Shown here one piece after another: positions 1 to 7,254 of a DNA stretch of 25,494 nucleotides. Origin of the DNA: an uncultured Ignavibacteria bacterium. GTDB taxonomy: Bacteria > Bacteroidota > Ignavibacteria > Tepidaquicellales > Tepidaquicellaceae. Numbering within the stretch: position 1 is the first letter of the stretch; the number at the start of each line of letters is the position of its first letter. The notes under the pieces are model-generated. The model worked only from the letters and a program-made list of their open reading frames with translations, searched no databases and was not told where the DNA came from. The DNA is taken from NCBI GenBank assembly GCA_937924675.1, contig CALEVL010000248.1, positions 1 through 25,494 of the forward strand, given 5' to 3'. Position numbers and translations under genes: made by a program.

Positions 1-117
1 GTTCAAAAGAAAGCGGAATAACCTTTAGCATCGAATTTTGTTAAACCCTTTACTCCAAAGATTTAAAACGTTTTGGACAGATATGGAGCAAATTTACGCC
101 GAAGACATCCAATAACC

Positions 118-146
118 TTGAATAAGAAACATATGATTGGTATCTT
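118..146 (+). promoter_or_regulatory. Candidate sigma70-type promoter for the ffh operon
   Basis: TTGAAT at 118-123 and TATCTT at 141-146 are separated by exactly 17 bp. Transcription would start near 153-155, leaving a leader of about 35 nt before the ffh start at 189. The same TTGAAT-17-TA arrangement precedes the tRNA at 20504, which gives the call some internal support. Nothing else is recognisable in positions 1-188; no gene end is visible there. Confidence 0.4.
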
Positions 147-188
147 GAGCCACCTTTGAAGCAATAAAAAGCGAATTTTTCCTCTATT

Positions 189-1544
189 TTGTTAGACGAC
201 TTAACAAATAAATTTGAATCTGTCCTTAAAAAAATTAAGGGACAAGGCAAGATCACGGAAACCAATATTGAAGAATCTCTTCGGGAAATCAGAAGAGTTT
301 TGTTCGATGCTGATGTTAATTACAAAGTTGTTTCGAAGTTCATAAATGATGTTAAGGAAAGATCGCTTGGACAGAATGTCTTAACAAGCATCACTCCAGG
401 TCAGCTCATTGTCAAGATCATTAATGATGAATTGATAAAGTTGATGGGATCTGAAAAGTCAGAGATCAAATTTTCTGAACGGATTCCATCTGTGATAATG
501 CTGGTTGGTCTTCAAGGTTCCGGAAAGACAACGTTCTCAGCCAAGCTTGCAAAGCTTCTTAAGTCAAAGGGCAGAAACCCTGTTCTTGCTGCATGTGATA
601 TTTACAGGCCTGCGGCAATTGAGCAGTTAAAGATCCTTGGCAAGCAGATAGATGTTCCGGTTTATTCGGATGAATCTGAAAAGGATGCTTTGAAGATAGC
701 TCAGGCAGCAAGTGATTATGCAAGGAAGAATGCTCGTGATACACTGATAATTGATACGGCCGGACGATTGGCAATTGATGAAGAGATGATGAATGAAGTA
801 AGGCGTATTAAAGATGTGATTTTGCCTGAGGAGATATTGTTTGTTGTTGATTCCATGACGGGACAAGATGCTGTAAACACTGCAAAGACTTTTCATGACC
901 GGCTTGATTATCATGGTGTAGTTCTTACGAAGCTTGACGGTGATACGCGTGGCGGTGCAGCTTTATCTATTAAGGCAGTTGTTAATGTTCCGATTAAGTA
1001 TGCAGGTATTGGAGAGAAGCTTGATGCAATAGAGCAGTTTCATCCTGACAGAATGGCTTCAAGAATTCTGGGGATGGGTGATATTGTTTCGTTTGTTGAG
1101 AAAGCTCAGAATGAGTTTGATCTTTCAGATGCCTCTGATATTGAATCACGGCTGCGTAAGAACAAGTTTGACTACAATGATTTCATGATGTATCTGGGAC
1201 AGATTAAGAAAATGGGTTCGCTTTCGGGACTCTTGTCAATGATTCCCGGTGCGAACAAAATGCTGAAGAACCAGCAAGTTGATGATTCAGTGCTTGTAAA
1301 GATTGAATCTGTAATTCAGTCGATGACAAATGACGAAAGAGGAAACCCCGCTCTGCTGAACGGCTCCAGAAGAAGAAGGATAGCAAACGGAAGCGGTAAT
1401 ACAATACAGCACGTGAATAAGGTCATAAGACAATTTGAAGATATGCAGAAGTTAATGAAGCAATTCAACAGGGACAAAGGCAGAGGCATGATGAAAAAAA
1501 TGAAATTACCTGCACAGTTAATGAACGAACTAAAAATAAACTAA
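189..1544 (+). CDS. ffh: Signal recognition particle GTPase Ffh (SRP54)
   Basis: Ffh binds signal sequences of nascent inner-membrane proteins, together with 4.5S RNA, and docks them at FtsY. The 451 residues show the full family plan. The N domain covers about 1-95. The G domain has P-loop GLQGSGKT at 107-114, DTAGR at 189-193 and TKLD at 247-250. The M domain begins around 325 and carries the basic SRP-RNA-binding stretch with RRRRIANGSG. The start is TTG; the N-terminus MLDDLTNKFE aligns with the usual MFxxLTxxLxxxL start, and no ATG lies nearby. There is no clear Shine-Dalgarno sequence. It is first in a six-gene operon, 31 bp before rpsP, so targeting and translation genes are likely co-expressed. 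The M domain looks complete. Confidence 0.97.
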   Translation: MLDDLTNKFESVLKKIKGQGKITETNIEESLREIRRVLFDADVNYKVVSKFINDVKERSLGQNVLTSITPGQLIVKIINDELIKLMGSEKSEIKFSERIPSVIMLVGLQGSGKTTFSAKLAKLLKSKGRNPVLAACDIYRPAAIEQLKILGKQIDVPVYSDESEKDALKIAQAASDYARKNARDTLIIDTAGRLAIDEEMMNEVRRIKDVILPEEILFVVDSMTGQDAVNTAKTFHDRLDYHGVVLTKLDGDTRGGAALSIKAVVNVPIKYAGIGEKLDAIEQFHPDRMASRILGMGDIVSFVEKAQNEFDLSDASDIESRLRKNKFDYNDFMMYLGQIKKMGSLSGLLSMIPGANKMLKNQQVDDSVLVKIESVIQSMTNDERGNPALLNGSRRRRIANGSGNTIQHVNKVIRQFEDMQKLMKQFNRDKGRGMMKKMKLPAQLMNELKIN

Positions 1545-1575
1545 TAAGCAAATCGCCTAAGGCGCTCTAAGAACA

Positions 1576-2025
1576 TTGGTAAAAATAAGACTACGAAGAA
1601 TGGGAAAGAGGCACTATCCGATCTATAAGATCGTTGCCGCTGATTCCCGTTCACCGAGAGATGGAAGATTCATTGAAGCTCTCGGCACTTACAATCCAAA
1701 CCTTGACCCGATTGAAGTGAAACTTAAGGAAGACAGAGTAATGTATTGGCTTAAAGTCGGAGCACAACCTACAGACACTGTCAGAAGCCTGCTCAAGTAC
1801 GAAGGTGTAACTTACAAACTGCATCTTCAGAAAAAAGGAGTAGAAGAAGTTGGGGTTGTTGCTAAAGTTACTGAATTCCTTGAAGCAAGACCTGGAAAAA
1901 TTCAGAAGGCAAAAGAAAAGAAAGTTAGAAGAAAGCTTTCGAAGAAGGCAAAAGCAGGAGCAACAGAAGAAACCGCACCTGCAACTTCCGGTGAAACTGC
2001 ACCTGCGCCGGTCACAGAAGCTTAA
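1576..2025 (+). CDS. rpsP: 30S ribosomal protein S16 with long C-terminal tail
   Basis: S16 is a primary assembly protein of the 30S subunit body. The first 85 or so residues match the family closely (MVKIRL, then ADSRSPRDGRFIEALG). At 149 residues it is much longer than the usual 80-90. The extra part, from about residue 105, is low complexity: first Lys/Arg-rich, then Ala/Thr/Glu/Pro-rich. Extended S16 proteins are, to my knowledge, common in the FCB group. The start is a TTG; the exact match to MVKIRL fixes it. No good ribosome-binding site precedes it, but a small CGCC-TAA-GGCG hairpin lies at 1554-1564, just upstream. It sits between ffh and khpA in the operon. Confidence 0.96.
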   Translation: MVKIRLRRMGKRHYPIYKIVAADSRSPRDGRFIEALGTYNPNLDPIEVKLKEDRVMYWLKVGAQPTDTVRSLLKYEGVTYKLHLQKKGVEEVGVVAKVTEFLEARPGKIQKAKEKKVRRKLSKKAKAGATEETAPATSGETAPAPVTEA

Positions 2026-2093
2026 TCTCAACTTAACCGGAAAGATTACGGCATAATTTTCCAATAAGTAATTCAATATTTCTCAACTAAACT

Positions 2094-2099
2094 GAGGAG
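2094..2099 (+). promoter_or_regulatory. Ribosome-binding site of khpA
   Basis: GAGGAG lies 8 nt before the ATG of the KH-domain gene. It shows that Shine-Dalgarno initiation is used here, in contrast to the TTG-started genes of the same operon, which lack a comparable site. Confidence 0.6.
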
Positions 2100-2107
2100 T
2101 TCCCAAG

Positions 2108-2365
2108 ATGAAAGAATTTATTGAATTCATTGCAAAACACCTTGTTGATAATCCTGATGCCGTCAGAATCGAAGAAATCGATGAAGGCGAGAACAAGATC
2201 AAATTCATTCTTCATGTAGATGACAAGGAAACCGGAAAGGTTATTGGGAAAATGGGTCGCACGGCAAAATCCATCAGGACTTTGCTTTCTGCTGTTGCTG
2301 CAAAGCAGGGCATTCGTGTGACTATGGAAATCCCCGATAAGATCAAAAAAGAGGTCATTCAGTAA
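2108..2365 (+). CDS. khpA: KH-domain RNA-binding protein KhpA (YlqC family)
   Basis: This is an 85-residue protein, the usual size for KhpA/YlqC. It contains one KH fold with the RNA-binding GxxG loop as GKMG at 47-50 in the context VIGKMGRTAKSIR. Family members are small RNA chaperones; in Gram-positive bacteria KhpA pairs with KhpB/Jag. No khpB is visible here, so a partner is unknown. The ATG has a good upstream GAGGAG. Only 3 bp separate its stop from the rimM start, so the two are very likely translationally linked. The position between rpsP and rimM is a conserved arrangement in many phyla and supports the assignment. Confidence 0.92.
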   Translation: MKEFIEFIAKHLVDNPDAVRIEEIDEGENKIKFILHVDDKETGKVIGKMGRTAKSIRTLLSAVAAKQGIRVTMEIPDKIKKEVIQ

Positions 2366-2368
2366 TTC

Positions 2369-2905
2369 TTGGAATCTAAGGATTGCCTGTCGATAGGCAA
2401 AATTGTGAAGCCGATCGGCCTCAAAGGATTAGTCAAAGTGATATCTCTGAGTGATTTCCCGGAGAGATTCTTTGATTGTGGTGATGTATACCTTTTTGAT
2501 GAAAAGAAATCTGAATTCCACAAAAACAAGAACGGTTGCAATCAAGTTTTTAAGATAAGAGAATGCAATCAAGGGAATGGTTTCTTAAGGATAGGATTTT
2601 TGAATTATGACACGATTGAAGATATAACAGAACTTGTAGGTTCTCTTGTTATGATTGAAGAAAGTAAAAGAACCGAACTTGATGAGGGACAATTTTATTA
2701 TTACGAGCTTATTGGTTTAGATGCTTATGACAAGGAAAGATTTCTGGGAAAGATAGATTCGATTGTTGATTATGGAAGCGGTGACTTGTTCAGAATAATT
2801 GATAACGGTAAGGAGTTGCTGATACCCTTCAGAAAAGAATTTGTAAGGGAGATTGACCTTAAGAATAACAAAGTTCATTTGGACCTCATAGAGGGATTCA
2901 TTTGA
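2369..2905 (+). CDS. rimM: 16S rRNA processing protein RimM
   Basis: RimM assists maturation of the 30S head and binds S19. The 178 residues contain the N-terminal RimM domain, with GKIVKPIGLKG near residues 10-20, and a C-terminal PRC-barrel from about residue 100 (GQFYYYELIGL onward, ending VHLDLIEGFI). The length is normal. The start is TTG: only 3 nt separate it from the khpA stop, and no ATG or GTG precedes the conserved GKIVKPIGL motif. Its neighbour trmD is the usual partner. Translational coupling to khpA may replace a ribosome-binding site. Confidence 0.93.
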   Translation: MESKDCLSIGKIVKPIGLKGLVKVISLSDFPERFFDCGDVYLFDEKKSEFHKNKNGCNQVFKIRECNQGNGFLRIGFLNYDTIEDITELVGSLVMIEESKRTELDEGQFYYYELIGLDAYDKERFLGKIDSIVDYGSGDLFRIIDNGKELLIPFRKEFVREIDLKNNKVHLDLIEGFI

Positions 2906-2920
2906 TATCAGGCGGAAGTA

Positions 2921-3601
2921 ATGAGATTTGACATTGTCAGTGCAAATCCGAAGATACTTGAGAGTTCTTTAAAACACGGGCTTATTGACAGAGCCGAAAA
3001 AAAGTCATTAATCAGTTGCCATGTGCACAGTCTAAGAGACTATGCCGAAGGAAAGTATAAGCAGATTGACGATATACCATACGGTGGCGGAACAGGAATG
3101 ATACTCAAGCCGGAGCCGATTTTCAGGTGCCTGAATTCTTTGCTTGAGAATAGAAATTATAATGAGGTTATTTATTTGTCACCTCAAGGCAAGAGATTTG
3201 ATCAACCCACAGCGAATGCACTTTCTTTGAAGGAAAATGTGATCCTGATTTGCGGTCATTACAAGGGGATAGATGAAAGAGTTGTTAAGAATTTTGTTAC
3301 GATGGAGATATCTATTGGTAATTATGTTCTATCGTGCGGAGATATTGCTGCACTTGTTATGATTGATGCGATATCACGTTTGATTCCGGGAGTGCTTGGT
3401 GATGGTGAATCAGCAATTACAGATTCATTTCAGGTGGAAACCGGTTTTGATTTTCCACAGTATACAAGACCGGCAGTATATGAGAAGCTCAAAGTTCCTG
3501 AAGTCTTGCTCTCAGGAAATCACAAGGAAATAAACGAATGGCGTGCAAAGAAGGCAAAAGCAAAATTCAGAAAGATCAGAAAAATTAACAAAGAAAAATA
3601 A
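2921..3601 (+). CDS. trmD: tRNA (guanine-N1-)-methyltransferase TrmD
   Basis: TrmD makes m1G37 in tRNAs read by CNN codons, using S-adenosylmethionine, and so prevents +1 frameshifting. The 226-residue protein has the SPOUT trefoil-knot elements: IYLSPQGKRFDQ at about 84-95, ILICGHYKGIDERV at 108-121 and SRLIPGVLGDGESAITDSF at about 152-170, which retains the Asp that serves as general base in the family. The knot strand usually read as IGDYVLSGGE is IGNYVLSCGD here (132-141), a conservative but notable change. ATG start, 15 bp after rimM. The small C-terminal domain is present. Confidence 0.96.
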   Translation: MRFDIVSANPKILESSLKHGLIDRAEKKSLISCHVHSLRDYAEGKYKQIDDIPYGGGTGMILKPEPIFRCLNSLLENRNYNEVIYLSPQGKRFDQPTANALSLKENVILICGHYKGIDERVVKNFVTMEISIGNYVLSCGDIAALVMIDAISRLIPGVLGDGESAITDSFQVETGFDFPQYTRPAVYEKLKVPEVLLSGNHKEINEWRAKKAKAKFRKIRKINKEK

Positions 3602-3611
3602 TCTCATTCAT

Positions 3612-3618
3612 AAGGAGA
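3612..3618 (+). promoter_or_regulatory. Ribosome-binding site of rplS
   Basis: AAGGAGA ends 7 nt before the rplS ATG, inside the 24-bp trmD-rplS gap. It is one of the strongest Shine-Dalgarno sites in the window and fits the need for high L19 output relative to the upstream modification enzymes. Confidence 0.65.
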
Positions 3619-3625
3619 GACAGAA

Positions 3626-4060
3626 ATGGAAAAAATAGTTAATCTCGTCACAGCAGGACAAATCAGGACCGACTTGCCGGAGTTTCATGTGGGCGATACG
3701 ATATCAATCTCGGTCAATGTATTTGAGGGCGAGAAAGAGCGCATTCAGATTTTCAAGGGTATCGTAATGGGAATCAAGGGCAGCGGGATCAGCAAGACTT
3801 TCAGAGTCAGAAAGATTGCCAATGGAGTAGGCGTTGAAAGAATATTTCCTATTAACTCGCCTAGGATTGCAAAAATAGAGATCGTCAAACACGGAAGTGT
3901 AAGAAGAGCAAAACTCTATTACCTAAGGGGTCTTACAGGAAAAGCCGCAACCAAGATCAAAGAAAAGAAAAGAGTTACAAAGGTTTTGGAAACCATTACA
4001 GAAAAAATTGCTGAACCGGTAGTAGAGAATACACCCACTCAGGAATCTGTTGAGTCCTGA
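3626..4060 (+). CDS. rplS: 50S ribosomal protein L19 with C-terminal tail
   Basis: L19 sits at the 30S-50S interface. The conserved core covers about 1-115: the PEFHVGDTI segment, EGEKERIQIFKGIVMG, the GVGVERIFPINSP segment, and VRRAKLYYLRGLTGKAA. The protein is 144 residues against the usual 115 or so, because of a tail rich in Lys, Glu, Thr and Val from about residue 113. S16 in the same operon also has an extended tail. ATG start with a strong ribosome-binding site. It is the last gene of the operon and is followed by a terminator hairpin. Confidence 0.96.
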   Translation: MEKIVNLVTAGQIRTDLPEFHVGDTISISVNVFEGEKERIQIFKGIVMGIKGSGISKTFRVRKIANGVGVERIFPINSPRIAKIEIVKHGSVRRAKLYYLRGLTGKAATKIKEKKRVTKVLETITEKIAEPVVENTPTQESVES

Positions 4061-4084
4061 TAAAAACTAATCCAGATCATTGAT

Positions 4085-4118
4085 AACCGTCAGATACTTA
4101 TTGGCGGTTTTTTATTTT
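4085..4118 (+). terminator. Rho-independent terminator after rplS
   Basis: AACCGTCAG (4085-4093) pairs with TTGGCGGTT (4101-4109) in a 9-bp stem with two G-U pairs and a 7-nt loop, followed by TTTTATTTT. The T-tract ends 1-2 nt before the ATG of the next gene, so any read-through message for the deoxynucleoside kinase would have its leader folded into this hairpin. Confidence 0.7.
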
Positions 4119-4119
4119 C

Positions 4120-4746
4120 ATGAAAGAAGGAAAATACTTTGTATCGGTTGCGGGGAATATTGGATCGGGGAAGTCGTCTCTTACCGGCATCATTTCGGAT
4201 GAATTCGGGTGGAAGCCATACTTTGAAAAAGTTGACACAAATCCTTATCTGAAGGATTTCTATGCCGATATGTCAAGGTGGTCTTTCAATCTTCAGGTAT
4301 ATTTTCTATCCCACCGATTCAGTGTACACAAGCAGATATTAAAATCCCGTAAGTCAGTCATTCAAGACAGGAGCATCTATGAGGATGTTGAGATATTTGC
4401 TGAGAATCTTTACAGGATGGGTAAAATGAAGAGGCGCGATTTTGATAACTACCGAAGGCTGTTTGCTGAAATGACCTCATTCCTTGAACCTCCCGACCTA
4501 ATGGTCTATCTCAGAGCCGGCATGCCAAAGCTTATGAAACAGATCTGCCTTCGCGGCAGAGAATATGAGAAAACAATAGATCCCGATTACATTCTTCGGC
4601 TTAATAATAGCTATGACGACTGGATAACCAGATACGATCTCGGAAATAAACTGATAGTTGAATCCGACAAGCTTGATTTTGTTAACAACAGAAAGGACCT
4701 TGACTGGATTATCGAACTCATAAGAAAAAATCTCCCCGCAAAATGA
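4120..4746 (+). CDS. Deoxynucleoside kinase (dNK/dGK-dAK family)
   Basis: It phosphorylates deoxyribonucleosides at the 5' hydroxyl for dNTP salvage. The 208 residues show the P-loop GNIGSGKS at 12-19, DRS at 83-85 (the family ERS/DRS motif) and the arginine-rich lid RGREYE at 145-150; a long helical region lies between. These are the marks of the bacterial deoxyadenosine/deoxyguanosine kinase group, but substrate preference cannot be read from sequence. The ATG follows directly on the rplS terminator and has no ribosome-binding site or clear promoter, so expression may be low or leaderless. Its end overlaps the next gene by 4 bp (ATGA). A functional link to cdd and tdk, 4 kb downstream, is plausible. 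Confidence 0.9.
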   Translation: MKEGKYFVSVAGNIGSGKSSLTGIISDEFGWKPYFEKVDTNPYLKDFYADMSRWSFNLQVYFLSHRFSVHKQILKSRKSVIQDRSIYEDVEIFAENLYRMGKMKRRDFDNYRRLFAEMTSFLEPPDLMVYLRAGMPKLMKQICLRGREYEKTIDPDYILRLNNSYDDWITRYDLGNKLIVESDKLDFVNNRKDLDWIIELIRKNLPAK

Positions 4747-5915
4747 GATTCAGCAAATTGACTATTCCTGCCTGCAAAAAATTCTCCGGTTACAAGCCAT
4801 GTGTTGCTTATCATAACTGTCTCACTGAAGGCTGCGCTTATGATTCCTCCGACAAAAATATTGGCAAGAAGATTCTGATCATTTCACTTGATGCGCTTGG
4901 TAATGTAGTTCTGAATACATCGATATTGCAAGCAGTTAAGAAGAAATATCCTGAGAGCACAATTTACTGGATCACACAAAGTTCTTCAAAACCAATTCTC
5001 AATAACAATCCATATATAGATCATTCTTATGAATGGAATGACGAATCAAGAATGATTCTGCGGAATATTGAATTTGACGTGTTGATGAACGGTGATAAGT
5101 CAGTTTACGCATGTGCATTTGCCAACGAGGTAAAATCGGCCGAGAAATTTGGCTTCCTGCTGGATAAGAACGGTAAGATCATTCCAAGCGGTGAGAGTGC
5201 AATGTATAATTACAACTTAGGTATTGATGACAAGCTAAAATTCAGAGAGAACACCCGATCGGGAAGTGACATTATTCATGAAACATTCGAACTGGAGTTT
5301 GAGAGAAATGAATATGTTTTCAATTTCTCGGAAGATGAAATTGACTTCATGGAGAAATATAAGGTTCAGATAAATTACGATCCGCAGAAAGTCTATGTAG
5401 GCTTCAACACAGGGTGCTCAAACTTGTTTCCCAACAAGAAGATGACAGTTGAACAGCATATAGAACTGATAAACAGTTTGTCTGTTTATGACAATCTCAA
5501 ATTTGTTTTGCTTGGAGGGAAAGAAGATACAGACAGAAATGTAAAGATCTTTGAGGGTTTGACCAAAGAAACTCAAGACAGAGTTTTATATACTCCAACT
5601 AACATGGGACTGAGAAGCGGTGCCTGCTTCATGAACATCTGCGACATTGTAATAACCGGAGACAGCTTTGGAATGCATCTTGCGATTGCTCTCAAGAAGT
5701 ATGTGATTGCATGGTTTGGACTTTCATGCTGGAGCGAGATCGATCTTTACGATCGCGGTGAAAAACTCTTCCCCGAAGGACTCGAGTGCGCACCGTGCTG
5801 GAAGAAGCAATGCCCGTATAATCTTGAATGTATCGAAATGATTGATCTCAGTAAGATTACAGAACTTGTCAGAAAATACACATTAGTCAAGACTCTAATA
5901 TCCAATAAGAACTAA
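4743..5915 (+). CDS. GT9-family glycosyltransferase with Cys-rich ends
   Basis: This looks like an ADP-heptose:LPS heptosyltransferase-type enzyme (GT9, GT-B fold), probably acting on cell-surface glycan at the inner membrane. The first Rossmann domain starts at IGKKILIISLDALGNVVLNTS (40-60). The donor-side motif usually read as S/NDSGxMHLA is GDSFGMHLAIAL (306-317). Two cysteine groups stand out: C11, C20, C26, C31 in an N-terminal extension, and C349, C352, C357, C363 near the C-terminus. The latter is a recurrent but unexplained feature of many GT9 proteins. It overlaps the upstream kinase by 4 bp, so the two are coupled. Length 390. The sugar and the acceptor cannot be deduced. Confidence 0.8.
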   Translation: MRFSKLTIPACKKFSGYKPCVAYHNCLTEGCAYDSSDKNIGKKILIISLDALGNVVLNTSILQAVKKKYPESTIYWITQSSSKPILNNNPYIDHSYEWNDESRMILRNIEFDVLMNGDKSVYACAFANEVKSAEKFGFLLDKNGKIIPSGESAMYNYNLGIDDKLKFRENTRSGSDIIHETFELEFERNEYVFNFSEDEIDFMEKYKVQINYDPQKVYVGFNTGCSNLFPNKKMTVEQHIELINSLSVYDNLKFVLLGGKEDTDRNVKIFEGLTKETQDRVLYTPTNMGLRSGACFMNICDIVITGDSFGMHLAIALKKYVIAWFGLSCWSEIDLYDRGEKLFPEGLECAPCWKKQCPYNLECIEMIDLSKITELVRKYTLVKTLISNKN

Positions 5916-5925
5916 GAGAATCAAC

Positions 5926-6069
5926 TCAGTTTGGCTCGTCTTTTTTCTCCTTGTCTTTCGTAAATCTGCTTACAAAGGAATTGCTGTAAGAACCCACTGA
6001 TGTAATCACATACAAAATCAAAATAGCTACGACTGCGACTATTGATATTATCCAGATCGCTGTCTCCAT
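5926..6069 (-). CDS. Small single-span membrane protein (47 aa) behind leucine dehydrogenase
   Basis: An ATG-started frame of 47 codons runs from 6069 down to a TGA at 5926-5928. Residues 1-24 form a hydrophobic helix (METAIWIISIVAVVAILIL and on). The remainder is a hydrophilic tail, SNSFVSRFT followed by KDKEKKDEPN. A strong purine-rich ribosome-binding site, AAGGAAAGG (6076-6084), precedes the ATG and overlaps the leucine dehydrogenase stop, leaving 16 bp between the genes. That placement implies co-transcription. I do not recognise a family. The combination of good start signal, TM helix and charged tail makes it more likely real than chance, but its function is unknown. It is too short for usual ORF filters. 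Confidence 0.65.
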   Translation of the reverse strand: METAIWIISIVAVVAILILYVITSVGSYSNSFVSRFTKDKEKKDEPN

Positions 6070-6085
6070 TTAATTCCTTTCCTTA

Positions 6086-7207
6086 TTATTGATTTCTCAT
6101 CTTGAAGAGATTTATATCTCTGTAAATTCTGATTCGCTTTGCGCTTGATATAGCATGAATTCTTTCTTCAGCAATCTTTCTTGAAGCTTCTTCCGTAGGT
6201 ACATTGTCTCTCTTGGATATCTCTATCACTTTCTTCACAATGTCATAAATTCCTGAAGCTTGCTTCAGTGCTCTTTCCCTGTTATATCCTTCGAGTTCAT
6301 TATACACATTTATCAGTCCGCCTGAATTTATCACATAATCCGGAGCATAGAGAATTCCTTTGTCCTTAAGCATCTTGCCATGCTTTTCTTCATTGCCAAG
6401 CTGATTGTTTGCAGCACCTGCAATGATCTTCACCTTTAGCTTGGGTATTGTTTCATCATTAATAATTCCTCCCAATGCCGCCGGTGACAACACATCAGCA
6501 TCAACAGAGAAAACCTCTTCATTTGAAACTACAGTGGCTTTGTATTCATCTACAATTGGTTTCAGTTTGTCCTCAAAAAGGTCATTAACAAAAAGGATAG
6601 CACCTTCTTTGTGAAGATACTTGCAAAGATGCTTTCCTACATTTCCTCCGGCTCCTTGAATAACAACTTTCTTACCTGCCAGAGAATCGCTGCCGAACAC
6701 TTCATTTATACAAGCCTTGATTCCGACATAAGTTCCGTAAGCCGTAACCGGAGAAGGATCTCCGCTTCCACCGACTTCGGTCGGGATTCCTGTTACATGT
6801 CTTGTTTCCATCATAATATATTCCATATCCTTAACATCAGTGCCAACATCTTCTGCAGTGATATATCTTCCTGACAATCCCTCAACAAATCTTCCAAATG
6901 CCCTAAAAAGAGCTTCTGACTTCTGAGTTCTTGAGTCCCCTATTATTACAGCTTTTCCTCCGCCAAGATTCAAGCCTGCGACTGCAGCTTTGTATGTCAT
7001 TCCTCTTGAAAGCCGAAGAACGTCAACAAGTGCTTCCTGATCACTTGTATAATTCCACATTCTGGTACCGCCAAGTGCAGGGCCAAGAGTTGTATTATGA
7101 ATGCCTATAATTGCCTTAAGACCTAATTCTTTGTTTGAACAAAATACTACCTGTTCATGACCGTATGATTCAATCAATTCAAATGTTGGAAAACTGGAAT
7201 TCTGCAT
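6086..7207 (-). CDS. ldh: Leucine dehydrogenase (Glu/Leu/Phe/Val dehydrogenase family)
   Basis: It catalyses NAD-dependent reversible oxidative deamination of leucine and other branched-chain amino acids to 2-oxo acids. The 373-residue sequence follows characterised Bacillus leucine dehydrogenases closely: GPALGGTRMWNYTS (42-55), MTYKAAVAGLNLGGGKAV (70-87) with the substrate and catalytic lysines K73 and K85, RYITAEDVGTD (114-124), and IIAGAANNQL. The NAD-binding loop reads GAGGNVG (185-191), apparently one glycine longer than the family GxGNVG. ATG start; no strong ribosome-binding site. It lies 47 bp after a GT9 gene and 16 bp before a small membrane protein. Specificity could extend to valine or phenylalanine. 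Confidence 0.93.
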   Translation of the reverse strand: MQNSSFPTFELIESYGHEQVVFCSNKELGLKAIIGIHNTTLGPALGGTRMWNYTSDQEALVDVLRLSRGMTYKAAVAGLNLGGGKAVIIGDSRTQKSEALFRAFGRFVEGLSGRYITAEDVGTDVKDMEYIMMETRHVTGIPTEVGGSGDPSPVTAYGTYVGIKACINEVFGSDSLAGKKVVIQGAGGNVGKHLCKYLHKEGAILFVNDLFEDKLKPIVDEYKATVVSNEEVFSVDADVLSPAALGGIINDETIPKLKVKIIAGAANNQLGNEEKHGKMLKDKGILYAPDYVINSGGLINVYNELEGYNRERALKQASGIYDIVKKVIEISKRDNVPTEEASRKIAEERIHAISSAKRIRIYRDINLFKMRNQ

Positions 7208-7254
7208 GGTAAGTTATTTTGGTTTTTGATTCATGAAATTTGTTTGAAGGCGAA

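Noticed and set aside
50..265. Minus-strand frame of 71 codons overlapping the ffh start
   Set aside because: It overlaps the conserved N-terminus of Ffh, has no recognisable motif or start signal, and its composition is consistent with an antisense shadow.
1554..1564. CGCC-TAA-GGCG hairpin between ffh and rpsP
   Set aside because: Only 4 bp of stem and no T-tract, so not a terminator; a regulatory role in rpsP initiation cannot be shown from one sequence.
1651..2076. 141-codon antisense frame over rpsP
   Set aside because: Rich in Phe, Cys and Ser as expected from reverse reading of the Lys/Glu-rich S16 tail; no family similarity.
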